Assembly (NCBI RefSeq): GCF_005280255.1
Contig: NZ_CP040018.1
Location: 4,712,001 to 4,776,000, forward strand
Direction: 5' to 3'
DNA from: Arthrobacter sp. 24S4-2
Lineage (GTDB): Bacteria; Actinomycetota; Actinomycetes; Actinomycetales; Micrococcaceae
Length of the DNA stretch: 64,000 bases
Shown piece after piece: positions 8,007-16,795 of the stretch. Position 1 is the first letter of the stretch. Each line of letters opens with the position of its first letter. The position numbers and the translations under genes were made by a program. Under the pieces are notes generated by a model. It did no database searches and had not been told where the DNA came from. It worked only from the letters and a program-made list of their open reading frames with translations.

Positions 8007-9038
8007 CTAGCGGCCGCCTTCGATCTTCCGGCTGCGCTGCTCGTGGGCCATCGGGCCGTAGGGGTACACTCCCACCCGGGGCTCACTGGCCTCGGTCAGC
8101 CGCCGGGTTTCGTCCTCCGACAGTCCCAACTCCGCCGCGGCGAGGTTGTCCGCGAGCTGCTCCGTGGTGCGCGCGCCGAGGATCACGGACGTAACGGCCG
8201 GGCGGTCCGCCAGCCAGGCCAGCGCAACCTGCGAGGCGCTCACGCCGTGGTCCGCCGCAATCTTCTCAACGGTTCCGATGACCTCCCAGGTGCGCGGATT
8301 GTCGTTGCGTGCCTGCCAGGCTTCCATGCCGCGCTGGGGATTCTCGCCGAGCCGGGTGGCCCCGGCAGGCGGCTCGTCCCGCTTGTACTTGCCGGAGAGC
8401 CAGCCGCCGCCTAGCGGTGACCAGGGCAGCAATCCGATCCCCGCGTCCAGCGACGCCGGAACAATCTCCGACTCAATTTCCCGGACCAGCAGGCTGTACT
8501 GCGGCTGCAGCGTCACCGGGGCGCTCCAGCCGTGGGCCTTGGCGAGGTGCACCGCCTTCGTCAGTTGCCAGCCCAGGAAGTTGGAGAAGCCGTAGTAGGC
8601 AATCTTGCCGTTGCTGACGGAGTCGTGCAGGAAGCGCAGGGTCTCCTCAAGGGGTGTGATGGGGTCCCATGCATGCATCTGGTACAGGTCGATCTGCTCC
8701 ACGCCGAGGCGGCGCAGCGAATCGTCGAGGGCACGCGTCAGGTGCCGGCGGGAGGTACCGAGGTCGTTCGGGGCCTGGCCCATGGGGAACCGGCCTTTGG
8801 TGGCCAGAACGGCACGGTCCCGGACATCGGGACGGGCCGCCAGCCAGCGGCCTATGATCTGCTCCGAGACCCCTTGGCTGTAGACATCCGCGGTATCGAT
8901 GAAGTTGCCGCCCGCCGCAAAATAGTCATCAAGGATGGCGAAGGAGGTGTCCTCGGTGGCCTCAGCACCGAATGTCATGGTGCCCAGCGCGTAGTTGGAA
9001 ACGACGGCGCCGCTGTTGCCTAGTGTGCGGTATTGCAT
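8007..9038 (-). CDS. aldo/keto reductase
   Basis: A 343-residue NADPH-dependent carbonyl reductase with the (beta/alpha)8 AKR fold. The catalytic tetrad is visible: Asp48 and Tyr53 in FIDTADVYSQG, Lys81 in LATKGRF and His122 in LYQMHAWDP. The C-terminal VTSVILGARTTEQL segment is the usual cofactor-binding stretch. ATG 9038 is chosen because GAGGAG precedes it; the frame upstream is open but belongs to the preceding gene. It starts nine bases after the stop of the SDR gene, so the two form an operon. The substrate is unknown; the pairing with a sugar-nucleotide-type SDR next to a sugar transporter suggests carbohydrate metabolism. Confidence 0.88.
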   Translation of the reverse strand: MQYRTLGNSGAVVSNYALGTMTFGAEATEDTSFAILDDYFAAGGNFIDTADVYSQGVSEQIIGRWLAARPDVRDRAVLATKGRFPMGQAPNDLGTSRRHLTRALDDSLRRLGVEQIDLYQMHAWDPITPLEETLRFLHDSVSNGKIAYYGFSNFLGWQLTKAVHLAKAHGWSAPVTLQPQYSLLVREIESEIVPASLDAGIGLLPWSPLGGGWLSGKYKRDEPPAGATRLGENPQRGMEAWQARNDNPRTWEVIGTVEKIAADHGVSASQVALAWLADRPAVTSVILGARTTEQLADNLAAAELGLSEDETRRLTEASEPRVGVYPYGPMAHEQRSRKIEGGR

Positions 9039-9046
9039 AGTGCTCC

Positions 9047-9919
9047 TCAGTCCTCGGTGGGCGTGGTGCGGTTGGGGTGGTAGCTGCGCCAGCTGTGCTC
9101 GGGGGCGTATCCCAGCAGGCGTTTGGCCTTGTCGATGGACAGCATGGTCTCGTGCTCGCCAAGGTCCTTGGTTACCGTGACGCCGGGGAAGACTTCCGCT
9201 GCCAGGCTCGCGCTGGATCGGCTCATGACCGTGTCCTCGTTGGCGATAATGAAGGCCTCGAAACCGGGCTTGCCGTGTTCCAGGGCACGGGCAACGGCCT
9301 GCGCGCCGTCGCGGCCATCGATGTAACCCCACAGGTTCCACTTGCGGAGCTTCGCATCGGAGTCGAACGAAGGGAACGCCTCGTAGTCTTCCGGATCCAT
9401 GACGTTGGAAAACCTCAGGCCCACGATGCTCAGTTCCGGGTCCCAACGGGTCAGCTGGATGGCCATCTGCTCTTCCAGGTGCTTGACGAGCGAGTATGTG
9501 CTCTCCGGCCGGGCCGGATAGTCCTCATCCACCGGGATGTAGGGAGGGTCGACGTCGAACGGCAGTCCCAGCACCGTCTCACTGGAGGCGTAGACAATCC
9601 TCTTGATCCCTGCCCGGCGGGCGGCCTGGAACACGTTGTAGGTGGCAAGCATGTTGTTTTCGAAGGTGGCTGCGTCCGGCGCAAGGCCGGGCGCCGGGAT
9701 GGCCCCCAGGTGCACGATCGCATCGAAGCCGTTGTGGCGGTCGTCCAGTCCAAGAAGGACATCCAGGACCTGCCCGTAGTTGCGCAGGTCCACTTCGGTG
9801 AAGCCGCGGCCCCTGGTGCCGGCACGGTCCAGGTTCAGGACGTCGTAGCCGTCCGCCGCGAGCCGGCGGACCACGCTCCCGCCCAGCTTTCCGCTTCCTC
9901 CGGTAACAGCAACTCTCAT
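9047..9919 (-). CDS. NAD-dependent epimerase/dehydratase (extended SDR)
   Basis: A 290-residue extended short-chain dehydrogenase. The nucleotide-binding GGSGKLG lies at residues 7-13, the Asp31 after the second strand favours NAD, and the catalytic Tyr142-x3-Lys146 (STYSLVK) with an upstream SSE motif (residues 112-114) completes the site. Length and motifs fit either a sugar-nucleotide epimerase or a uronate dehydrogenase-like enzyme; I cannot separate these. AGAGGAG precedes ATG 9919. It is the first gene of a two-gene unit with the aldo-keto reductase, downstream and convergent with the chvE operon. Confidence 0.82.
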   Translation of the reverse strand: MRVAVTGGSGKLGGSVVRRLAADGYDVLNLDRAGTRGRGFTEVDLRNYGQVLDVLLGLDDRHNGFDAIVHLGAIPAPGLAPDAATFENNMLATYNVFQAARRAGIKRIVYASSETVLGLPFDVDPPYIPVDEDYPARPESTYSLVKHLEEQMAIQLTRWDPELSIVGLRFSNVMDPEDYEAFPSFDSDAKLRKWNLWGYIDGRDGAQAVARALEHGKPGFEAFIIANEDTVMSRSSASLAAEVFPGVTVTKDLGEHETMLSIDKAKRLLGYAPEHSWRSYHPNRTTPTED

Positions 9920-10076
9920 CAGGAACTCCTCTGGGTTGTAGGCGGCAGTGGTTACCCTGCGGACTTCTGCCGCCGCCGTCGTTATTCAACCCTAGGGGCG
10001 CGCTGGCACGCGCGCAGCCCTTCTGGCTGGCCCTGTGAGTCCTAGGAAGGCACGGCCCTGCCTGCGGGCAGCCGTG

Positions 10077-10394
10077 TCAGATGTGCTGCGACTGGCCCGG
10101 AAGGCCGAGGCTTGGGCGTCCGAACGGGAGCCTGCTCGGGCCGATACCGAGGGAGGCGTAGTAGCCGCCGGCCACCATCACCGCGAAGCCGGAGACGCCT
10201 AGGTACAGCAATTGCAGGACGGCGCCGGCAAGCACCAGGAGGAATCCACAGACCACGCACAGTGCGCCGAGCACCACCCGGCGCATCAGTGAACGGTGCC
10301 GGCCTTCCATGCGCGCGGCGAATCTCGGATCATCCTCGAGAAGCGACTGTTCGATCTGCTTGAGGACGTCCCTTTCATGTTCAGAAAGCGGCAT
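10077..10394 (-). CDS. DUF3040 domain membrane protein
   Basis: A 105-residue protein beginning MPLSEHERDVLKQIEQSLLEDDPRFA, the hallmark of the actinobacterial DUF3040 family. A short cytosolic N-terminal helix is followed by two hydrophobic helices (about residues 38-60 and 64-85) and a polar tail. The family is often encoded near cell-division genes, but no such neighbours exist here. Function is unknown. It stands alone on the minus strand, divergent from the membrane-protein gene at 10597. Confidence 0.85.
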   Translation of the reverse strand: MPLSEHERDVLKQIEQSLLEDDPRFAARMEGRHRSLMRRVVLGALCVVCGFLLVLAGAVLQLLYLGVSGFAVMVAGGYYASLGIGPSRLPFGRPSLGLPGQSQHI

Positions 10395-10502
10395 CGTTAC
10401 CTCCGAACTGGATTGATATTAAGGATCGTCCAGTCTGCCGTTATGTCAATAGAGCCAAAAGTCATGGACGAAGGGTGGGTGACTTGGGACCTCCCATGTT
10501 CA

Positions 10503-10519
10503 GTGACTTTGTGCCCTAA
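10503..10519 (+). promoter_or_regulatory. possible DosR/DevR-like box
   Basis: GTGACTTTGTGCCCTAA agrees with about 12 of 17 positions of the mycobacterial DosR core (GGGACTWWAGTCCCSAA). It lies about 80 bases upstream of the membrane protein-regulator pair at 10597-11929. The match is weak alone and is listed because of the DevR/DevS-like genes nearby. Confidence 0.25.
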
Positions 10520-10596
10520 TCCCGCTTGGTGTCCAAGCCCTAACCTGAATTCATGAGCGCGGTAAGCACTGCGCACCACATCCCGGGGGCATCGTC

Positions 10597-11310
10597 ATGA
10601 AAGCAGCAACGGCCAGCATCATTGCAGGCGCAGTCCTGCTACTGGCGGGCGTCCTGTTATTGCTGGACTCGCTGCGTGTGCTCGACTCCGGAGTGCTTGT
10701 GTGGCCGTTTATCTTCGGCGCGGCCGGCGGCGCCTTCCTGGCGGTGTTTTCGAGGAGCCGCGCCAACTGGTGGGCCGCCATTCCGGGCTTTGTCCTGCTG
10801 GGACTGGCCGCGGTCATCATTGCCACCGAGCTGTGGCCCGGATCAGCGGGCGACTGGCCGGGCACGTTGTTCTTCCTCTTTATCGCCGCCGGCTTCGCAG
10901 CTGTGTACTTCCGGGAGCATGACAACTGGTGGGCGCTGATCCCCTGCGGTGTGATGCTCACACTGGCCCTGGTGGTGGCCCTGCCCCCTGGGCTGGACGG
11001 AACACCCGTGGCGTCAGTGCTGTTCCTGGGTCTCGCCGCGACGTTCGCAACGCTGGCTGCCATCCCGGAGCGGATGAAATGGCCCTTGATCCCGGCTGCA
11101 GTGCTTGCCGTCCTGGGTCTGTCCTTTGCTATTCAGTCCACGGTGGCCTTCGGCGCCATGGACTACATCACTGCCTTCGTCCCGCTGGTGGCTGGCCTGT
11201 GCCTGTTGTACTACGCCTTCCACAGCCGCCGGCAAGCGGCACACGGGCAGGGCAGGGCCGGTACCGATCCGATGAAACAAGGACTGGGTGATGCTCACGG
11301 TGGCCACTGA
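10597..11310 (+). CDS. multi-helix membrane protein of unknown function
   Basis: A 237-residue protein with about eight evenly spaced hydrophobic segments and very short loops; conserved Trp pairs occur at the membrane edges (NWWAAIPGF, NWWALIPCG), which looks like an internal duplication of a four-helix unit. The last 30 residues are polar. It overlaps the start of the DevR-like gene (11288) by about 20 bases, so the two are co-transcribed. No enzyme motif is seen. A function in sensing or envelope stress is possible but not shown. Confidence 0.78.
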   Translation: MKAATASIIAGAVLLLAGVLLLLDSLRVLDSGVLVWPFIFGAAGGAFLAVFSRSRANWWAAIPGFVLLGLAAVIIATELWPGSAGDWPGTLFFLFIAAGFAAVYFREHDNWWALIPCGVMLTLALVVALPPGLDGTPVASVLFLGLAATFATLAAIPERMKWPLIPAAVLAVLGLSFAIQSTVAFGAMDYITAFVPLVAGLCLLYYAFHSRRQAAHGQGRAGTDPMKQGLGDAHGGH

Positions 11311-11929
11311 CCCAGCACACGGGGACAACGTTGTTGGGGGGACGCGGGTATATATCCTCGACAGCCATGCCCTCGTCCGGCTGGGGCTCCGGGAACTGCT
11401 TGAAGAAGCGCACTTGGAGGTGGTTGGCGAAAGCGGTTCGGCCGCAGAGGCAAGCCGACGGATCCCGGAGTTGCAACCGGACCTGGTGGTGATCGGGGCG
11501 CACTTGCCCGACGGCACCGGCATCGAGGTATGCCGGGAAATACGCTCGGACAACCCGGATCTCCGGTGCCTGCTCCTGAGCAGTTACGACGACGACCACG
11601 CACTCCGCGGTGCGGTGCTGGCCGGGGCTGTGGGTTATGTGCTGCGGCAGCTGCCCGGGACCGCGTTAGTCGAGGGAATCCGCCGGGTGGCCATCGGTGA
11701 GTCCTTGCTGGCCCCCGGCGCCGAACGGGCGGTGATGGAAGGGCTGTACGCCTCGCAGGACAACGGCAAGCACATCGGCCTGAGTCCGGAAGAACTGCGG
11801 GTCCTGGCCCTGATGGGGCAAGGACTGACCAACCGCCAGATCAGCGAGGAAACCCGCTTTGCGGGAACCGCGGTCAAAATCCGAGTGGCCGCAATCCTCT
11901 CAAAGCTGGGTTTCGAGCTGCGAGGCTGA
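11288..11929 (+). CDS. DevR/DosR-like regulator with a degenerate receiver
   Basis: A 213-residue NarL-family protein with an N-terminal receiver (residues 20-135) and a LuxR-type HTH (150-210). The closest recognisable type is DevR: LPDGTGIEVCREI and LSPEELRVLALMGQGLTNRQI align well. The receiver has lost its key residues: the phospho-acceptor position is Gly70 (codon 11495-11497), the acidic pair is reduced to Asp-Ser (residues 25-26) and the conserved Lys is Arg (VLRQLP). The HTH also ends early, after KLGFELRG. It may act without phosphorylation, bind as a heterodimer, or be decaying. It faces the DevS-like kinase gene, 44 bases apart tail to tail, and is co-transcribed with the membrane protein upstream. 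Confidence 0.85.
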   Translation: MMLTVATDPAHGDNVVGGTRVYILDSHALVRLGLRELLEEAHLEVVGESGSAAEASRRIPELQPDLVVIGAHLPDGTGIEVCREIRSDNPDLRCLLLSSYDDDHALRGAVLAGAVGYVLRQLPGTALVEGIRRVAIGESLLAPGAERAVMEGLYASQDNGKHIGLSPEELRVLALMGQGLTNRQISEETRFAGTAVKIRVAAILSKLGFELRG

Positions 11930-11973
11930 CGGACACATCCCCTGCATCACCTCGAGGGCGCCCCCCGGCTACG

Positions 11974-13644
11974 TCACCCCGAGGGGGCGGTCCAGATCAG
12001 GCGGGTCCCGTGCCCGGGCGTGCTCTTGATGGAACATTGGCCGCCCAGTGCGGTGGCCCGGTGCTTCATGTTGGCAATGCCGCTGATCCGGGCAGGACTT
12101 TCGAACCCACACCCGTTGTCCACAATCCTTAGCTCCACGCGGTCAGGATGGGCAGTCAGGGAAATGTCGATTTCGTTTGCCCCCGAATGGCGGACAGCGT
12201 TGCTCAGTCCTTCGGACAGAACCGGGAGTAAGTGCTCGACGACGGCGTCAGGAACAGCTTCGTCCACCGGTCCCGTCAGCTGGACCTTGGGTGAAAATTC
12301 GGAATTCCGGATCCCCTCGTGGATGGTCCGCATAATGCGGCCGGTGAGCGGCTCCTTCTGGCCGTGGCCGGTCCGCATCGAGTAAACAGTGTCCCTGAGC
12401 TCGTGGATGGTGCCGTCCAGCTCCGCAGTGACTGCGGAGATGCGTTCCTGGGCCACTGGGTCCGGGACGTACCGGCGCAGACTCTGCATGCTCAGCCCGG
12501 CGCCGAAAAGGCGCTGGATCACAAGGTCGTGCAGGTCCCGGGCGATCCTGTCACGGTCGGTGGACAGCAGCTGCTCCTCCCGGCGTTCCCTCGCACGGGC
12601 CAGCCCCAGGGCCAACCCCACCCGCGAACCGAAAACTGCGCTGGACTGGAGATCCGACTGGAGGTACAGGGCGCCGCCTGCGGGACGGGCGAGAATCAGT
12701 ACGCCACATTCACTGCTCCTGCGCCCAAGGGCGGCCACCAGCAACGGGCCCAGTTTCTCATCTGATCCGGCGCCGAAGACCTCAGCAGGGTCACGCACGA
12801 GCGCTGATGCTCCCGTTTCGAGAACTTCGGCGACGACCTTCGACGCCGGCAGCTCCTGGCCAGCGGGAAGGGACTGGACACCCACCATGGTCCGACACCG
12901 CTGGGTGCCGTCACAATCGGGGTAGGCAATCACTGCCAGGATCGAGTCCGAGACGGTCAGTGCCCGCTCGGCCACGAGGTCCAGGCTGTCGGTTTCACCC
13001 GGGTACACCGCCGAGCTCAGCTGGTCGCTGACCTCCAGCCCGGCCTCAAGCCACTGCTGGCGGCGGCGGGCGTCCTCAAAGAGGCGGGCGTTTTCGATGG
13101 CGACACCGGCGGCGGCCGCCAGTGCCGAGGCCAGCTCCTGGTCCTCCGGCGTAAACGGCCCGCCGTCGAGCTTCTCTGTCAGGTACAGGTTCCCGAAGAC
13201 GGCGCCCCGGACCCGGACCGGAACGCCGAGGAACGTCTTCATGTCCGGATGGTTCGGCGGGAAGCCGCTGGCCATCTCATGCGTGCCCAGGTCGTCCAGC
13301 CTCAGTGCCTCGGGCTGGCGGATCAGGTGGCCCAGGACGCCGCGGCCCGTGGGAAGTTCGCCGATCAGCCGGATGCCGTCGTCGTCGATTCCCACCGTAA
13401 TGAAATGGCCCAGTTGGTGGGCGTCGTCGATCACGCCCAGCGCACCGTAGCGCGCTCCCACCAGTTCGCAGGCGGACTGCACCACACGGTCAAGGACGGC
13501 TTCGAGGCTCAGGTCCTCGGTAAGGGAAACTACGGCCCCCAGTAGGCCCTGCATCTGGTCCTGGGCGCGCACCAGTTCGTCGGCCCTGGCAACGAATTCA
13601 CGAAGCAGGTCCTCGGTGCGCCGGCGGATGGGATCACGCCACAT
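11974..13644 (-). CDS. DevS/DosS-like GAF sensor histidine kinase
   Basis: About 556 residues: GAF domain A (about 45-190), GAF domain B (210-350), HisKA_3 with phosphorylated His372 in RDRIARDLHDLVIQRLF, and an HATPase_c with NAVRHSGA and DNGCGFE. The family includes the DosS/DosT heme sensors of hypoxia and NO. In GAF-A the segment GFPPNHPDM keeps the His (residue 132) aligned with the heme ligand of DosS, so heme sensing is plausible. The frame is open to 13764, but the extension contains a 12-bp tandem repeat; the ATG at 13644 matches the family start better. Its natural partner is a DevR-type regulator, yet the adjacent one lacks the phospho-Asp. Confidence 0.87.
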   Translation of the reverse strand: MWRDPIRRRTEDLLREFVARADELVRAQDQMQGLLGAVVSLTEDLSLEAVLDRVVQSACELVGARYGALGVIDDAHQLGHFITVGIDDDGIRLIGELPTGRGVLGHLIRQPEALRLDDLGTHEMASGFPPNHPDMKTFLGVPVRVRGAVFGNLYLTEKLDGGPFTPEDQELASALAAAAGVAIENARLFEDARRRQQWLEAGLEVSDQLSSAVYPGETDSLDLVAERALTVSDSILAVIAYPDCDGTQRCRTMVGVQSLPAGQELPASKVVAEVLETGASALVRDPAEVFGAGSDEKLGPLLVAALGRRSSECGVLILARPAGGALYLQSDLQSSAVFGSRVGLALGLARARERREEQLLSTDRDRIARDLHDLVIQRLFGAGLSMQSLRRYVPDPVAQERISAVTAELDGTIHELRDTVYSMRTGHGQKEPLTGRIMRTIHEGIRNSEFSPKVQLTGPVDEAVPDAVVEHLLPVLSEGLSNAVRHSGANEIDISLTAHPDRVELRIVDNGCGFESPARISGIANMKHRATALGGQCSIKSTPGHGTRLIWTAPSG

Positions 13645-14018
13645 GGCGCCGTCGGAGGCGACGCAGGAGAGAGGACTGGGGAAGGCAGGCCGACGCATCC
13701 AATGACGCATCCAATGCAGGAACACCGTGCGGGCACCCAAAAATCCGCCGGCCGGCACGGGCATCCGATCGAAACGGGTTGGAAACTGGTACGTCCAGGC
13801 TCATGCGACTCCCCAAAGACAGCGAGACTCTCACGGCGGACTGCCTCACCGATTCCTAATGCATCAACCCCAGACTGATGACAACACACTACCAAGCCGG
13901 GCACGGGGGCTCAAGGGAAAGCCCAGTGGGACTAAAGACACTGTCAAACCAAAGACCCGGCTGGGAATCTGGAGGAGCAGAATACCGAGACGTCCCCGGA
14001 GTGCGGAGGTGATCCAGC
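13645..14018. other. divergent intergenic region between kinase and glycosyltransferase
   Basis: Contains a 12-bp tandem repeat (ACGCATCCAATG at 13693-13704 and 13705-13716), a DosR-like half box at 13928 and the strong ribosome site of the glycosyltransferase. I see no gene on either strand other than a possible N-terminal extension of the kinase up to 13764. Confidence 0.5.
13925..13944 (+). promoter_or_regulatory. DosR/DevR-like box
   Basis: GGGACTAAAG at 13928-13937 matches one full half of the mycobacterial DosR consensus (GGGACTWWAG), with a partly matching second half (ACAC). It lies in the divergent region about 75 bases before the glycosyltransferase gene and upstream of the DevS-like kinase, where a DevR-type regulator would be expected to act. 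Confidence 0.4.
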
Positions 14019-15056
14019 GTGCGCATCGGACTGATCGCCCCGCCCTGGTTAACGGTGCCTCCCCGCCGTTACGGCGGTACCGAAGTGGTGGTGGACGGGC
14101 TGGCACGCGGGCTCGCTGCGGCCGGTCACGAGGTGGTGCTGGCCGCCCCGTCCGGAAGCACCTGCCCCGTGACATTGGTGCCGGACATGCCGGAACCGTG
14201 CCAGGACACGTCCGAGCTGTGGACGGCCACCGCCGAGCTGTACCACGTGGCCCGCGCCTATGCTGCCCTGCAGGACATGGAACTGGTGCACGACCACACC
14301 GTGGCCGGTCCCTTTTTCCGCTACCGGCCGGATGCCTTGCCGGTAGTGACCACCAGTCACGGCCCGTTCAGCTCCCGCTTGGGCGATCTTTACGGGCTGA
14401 TGGGTCCGGACGTTTCCCTCGTGGCCATTTCGCGTCACCAGGCAGCGGCCGCCAAAGTGAGGATCGCCCGGGTGATCCATCACGGCATTGACGTGGACGC
14501 GGTTCCGGTGGGTGACGGAAACGGCGGGTATGCAGTATTCCTGGGGCGGATGAGCCCTGACAAGGGGCCCAGGGAGGCCGTCCTGATCGCGCGGGAGGCC
14601 GGCGTCAGGCTGCTGATGGCCGCCCGCATCCAGGGCGCGGAGGAACGGGACTATTTTGATAGCCAGGTGGCACCGCTGTTTGGCCCCGGGGTGGAATTCC
14701 TCGGCGAACTGACAGTGGCGGAAAAGTACCAGCTGATGGGCGGTGCCGTGGCGTTCCTCAATCCGATCCAGTGGCCCGAGCCTTTCGGCCTGGTGATGAT
14801 CGAGGCCCTCGCAACAGGCACTCCGGTAGTGGGCACGCCGTCCGGTTCGGCCCCGGAAATAGTGGACGACGGTGTCACGGGGTACCTTCGCGGCACAATC
14901 CGGGAACTGGCCGAAGCCCTGGTCCTGGCATCGGCCCTGGACCGGGGCGCGTGCCGGGGGGCTGCGGAGGCCAGGTTCAGCCTTGGCAGGATGGTGGCCG
15001 AACACATCGCCCTGTACCGCGACGTGCTGCAGGACAGGCGCCCGGACGGGGGCTAG
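14019..15056 (+). CDS. GT4-type glycosyltransferase
   Basis: A 345-residue GT-B fold transferase. The N-terminal half has the Gly-rich acceptor loop (PPRRYGGTE, residues 14-22); the C-terminal half has the GT4 donor-binding pattern PEPFGLVMIEALATGTPVV with the paired Glu residues, and GSAPEIVDDGVTGYL. Such enzymes transfer a sugar from a nucleotide donor to a lipid, glycan or small molecule; the acceptor is unknown. The start is GTG 14019, preceded by GGAGGTGATCC, essentially a full complement of the 16S rRNA 3' end, so strong translation is expected. A DosR-like half box lies upstream. Confidence 0.85.
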   Translation: MRIGLIAPPWLTVPPRRYGGTEVVVDGLARGLAAAGHEVVLAAPSGSTCPVTLVPDMPEPCQDTSELWTATAELYHVARAYAALQDMELVHDHTVAGPFFRYRPDALPVVTTSHGPFSSRLGDLYGLMGPDVSLVAISRHQAAAAKVRIARVIHHGIDVDAVPVGDGNGGYAVFLGRMSPDKGPREAVLIAREAGVRLLMAARIQGAEERDYFDSQVAPLFGPGVEFLGELTVAEKYQLMGGAVAFLNPIQWPEPFGLVMIEALATGTPVVGTPSGSAPEIVDDGVTGYLRGTIRELAEALVLASALDRGACRGAAEARFSLGRMVAEHIALYRDVLQDRRPDGG

Positions 15057-15073
15057 GGCCACCGGAAAGATTC

Positions 15074-16423
15074 CTACGCGGTGTCCCCTGCCGGTTCACC
15101 GGTGCCTTCAGCGCTGTGGCCGGCCCGGAGATGACGCAGGAACCAGTCCCGGGCCAGAGCCGCAGCCTCGGACAATGTCCCGGGTTCCTCGAACAGGTGG
15201 GTGGCACCGGGGACCACCGTCAGCTGGTTGGGGCAGTCCATCATGGCCTGTGCCCGGCGGTTAAGTTCCAGGACTTCGCGGTCGGCACCGCCGACAATCA
15301 GGAGCGTGGGCGCGCGGACGGCCGAAAGCCTCTGGCCGGCGAGGTCCGGCCTGCCGCCCCTGGAGACAACGGCGCCAACCTGGTTTCCGGCTTCGGCGGC
15401 GGCCCACAAGGCAGCTGCGGCCCCGGTACTCGCACCGAAGTAGCCCACGCTGCTTGCCGACGTGTCCGGCCTGCTGCCGAGCCACGCCGTTACCCCCGAA
15501 AGCCGGCCGGCAAGCAATTCGATGTCGAACACATTGGCACGGTCGAGTTCTTCGGCGGGGGTGAGCAGGTCAAGGAGCAGCGTTCCCAGTCCCGCCCGCT
15601 GCAGGAATGCAGCCACGAAGCGGTTGCGTGGGCTGTGCCTGCTGCTACCGCTTCCGTGCGCGAATACCACCACGGGCGCCGCCGCCGCCGGCAGGTACAG
15701 ATGCCCCTGGAGCCGCACCGTCCCCGACTCGATCTGCACGTCCTCGTCCACGCCGGTTCCGTCGGCGGGGGACTGGGCGCTCTGGAACCGCTTGGCCGCC
15801 GCATCAAGGAGCAGCACCACTTCGTCGTCGCTCGTGGGGGAAAAGTCCCGGTAGTGGTAGCCGACGGCGGTGAACTGGCGCGGCGTTGCAAGGCACACGA
15901 TTTCGTCCGGTTCCTTTAGCTCGCGGAGCGTGTCCGCCGGAGCCACCGGCACCGCCAGAACCACTTTGGCGGCGCCCAACTGCCGGGCAATGAGGCAGGC
16001 CACGCGGGCCGTGGAACCTGTGGCGATTCCGTCGTCGACGATGACGGCGGTGCGACCCGTGAGGTCCGTGCGGGTCCGTCCCTTCCGGAACCGTTCCACC
16101 CGCGCCTCGAGCACGCCGCGCTCCCGGACCTCTACGGCCCTGAGGTCGGCATCGGCCACGCGGACGCGGGAAATAATGTGCCGGTCCAGCACCCTCGCAC
16201 CGCCTTCACCGATGGCGCCCATGGCCAGCTCAGGCTGGAAGGGCACACCCAGTTTCCGCACGACGATGACGTCCAGCGGCGCATCAAGCGCCTTGGCGAC
16301 TTCGAAGGCCACCGGAACGCCGCCGCGGGGCAACCCAAGGACCACGGTGTTTACGCCCCGCAGGTGTTCAAGGCGCTGGCCCAGCCGCCGCCCCGCTTCC
16401 ACCCTGTCCTCGAAAATGCTCAT
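15074..16423 (-). CDS. phosphoribosyltransferase-alpha/beta hydrolase fusion
   Basis: A 449-residue two-domain protein. Residues 1-215 are a type I phosphoribosyltransferase with the PRPP loop VIVDDGIATGST (127-138) and the N-terminal LGLPRGGVPVAFEVA. Residues about 230-440 are a dienelactone-hydrolase-like fold with nucleophile Ser332 (GASTG), Asp381 and His409, a complete triad. The same fusion occurs in the mycobacterial Rv0571c/Rv2030c group, which belongs to the DosR dormancy regulon (from memory). Its biochemical function is unsettled. Here it sits beside DevR/DevS-like genes, which supports a shared role. It is convergent with the glycosyltransferase, 17 bases apart. Confidence 0.85.
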   Translation of the reverse strand: MSIFEDRVEAGRRLGQRLEHLRGVNTVVLGLPRGGVPVAFEVAKALDAPLDVIVVRKLGVPFQPELAMGAIGEGGARVLDRHIISRVRVADADLRAVEVRERGVLEARVERFRKGRTRTDLTGRTAVIVDDGIATGSTARVACLIARQLGAAKVVLAVPVAPADTLRELKEPDEIVCLATPRQFTAVGYHYRDFSPTSDDEVVLLLDAAAKRFQSAQSPADGTGVDEDVQIESGTVRLQGHLYLPAAAAPVVVFAHGSGSSRHSPRNRFVAAFLQRAGLGTLLLDLLTPAEELDRANVFDIELLAGRLSGVTAWLGSRPDTSASSVGYFGASTGAAAALWAAAEAGNQVGAVVSRGGRPDLAGQRLSAVRAPTLLIVGGADREVLELNRRAQAMMDCPNQLTVVPGATHLFEEPGTLSEAAALARDWFLRHLRAGHSAEGTGEPAGDTA

Positions 16424-16795
16424 TCGCCCAGCCGTTCGCTCGGTGACATTAGCCGCTGCGAGCCTGGCAGACGATCGGCATGCGGGAAGGAACGACGACG
16501 GCTTCTTTCTTCAACTATCCGTCAGGCCGTGACCGGTTTCGAGGGCCTTTTGGCCCGGATTCCGCGACAAGGGCGGCCAGGGCGGCCACAGCGGACGGGA
16601 CCGCCACGGGCCTTGTCACACGCGCCGGGAGTCCTCCAACTGATGTATATACTTTCTCGGTACGGTTTAGCAGAGAGCCGTTGGATAGTTCTACGATCCG
16701 GCTTTCTCTGCCCACTCCCCCGCGTATCGAACGACGGGATGGATGTCCGTGATGCCGGATCGTTTTGACCTGAACGAAACGGCAGCAAGAACATC
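16424..16795. other. divergent intergenic region without a gene
   Basis: About 370 bases between the fusion gene (leftward) and the GAF-ANTAR gene (rightward). It holds the palindrome at 16543-16556 and an AT-rich patch around 16643-16655 (TATATACT) that could be a -10 element of the rightward gene, though no convincing -35 sits at the right distance. No coding frame with normal codon use is present. Confidence 0.5.
16543..16556 (+). promoter_or_regulatory. GGGCC-TTTT-GGCCC palindrome, DosR-box-like
   Basis: A perfect inverted repeat of GGGCC around TTTT in the divergent region. It agrees with 11 of 14 positions of the DosR core GGGACTWWAGTCCC. It lies about 120 bases upstream of the phosphoribosyltransferase-hydrolase gene and 240 bases before the GAF-ANTAR gene, a sensible site for control of either. 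Confidence 0.35.
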
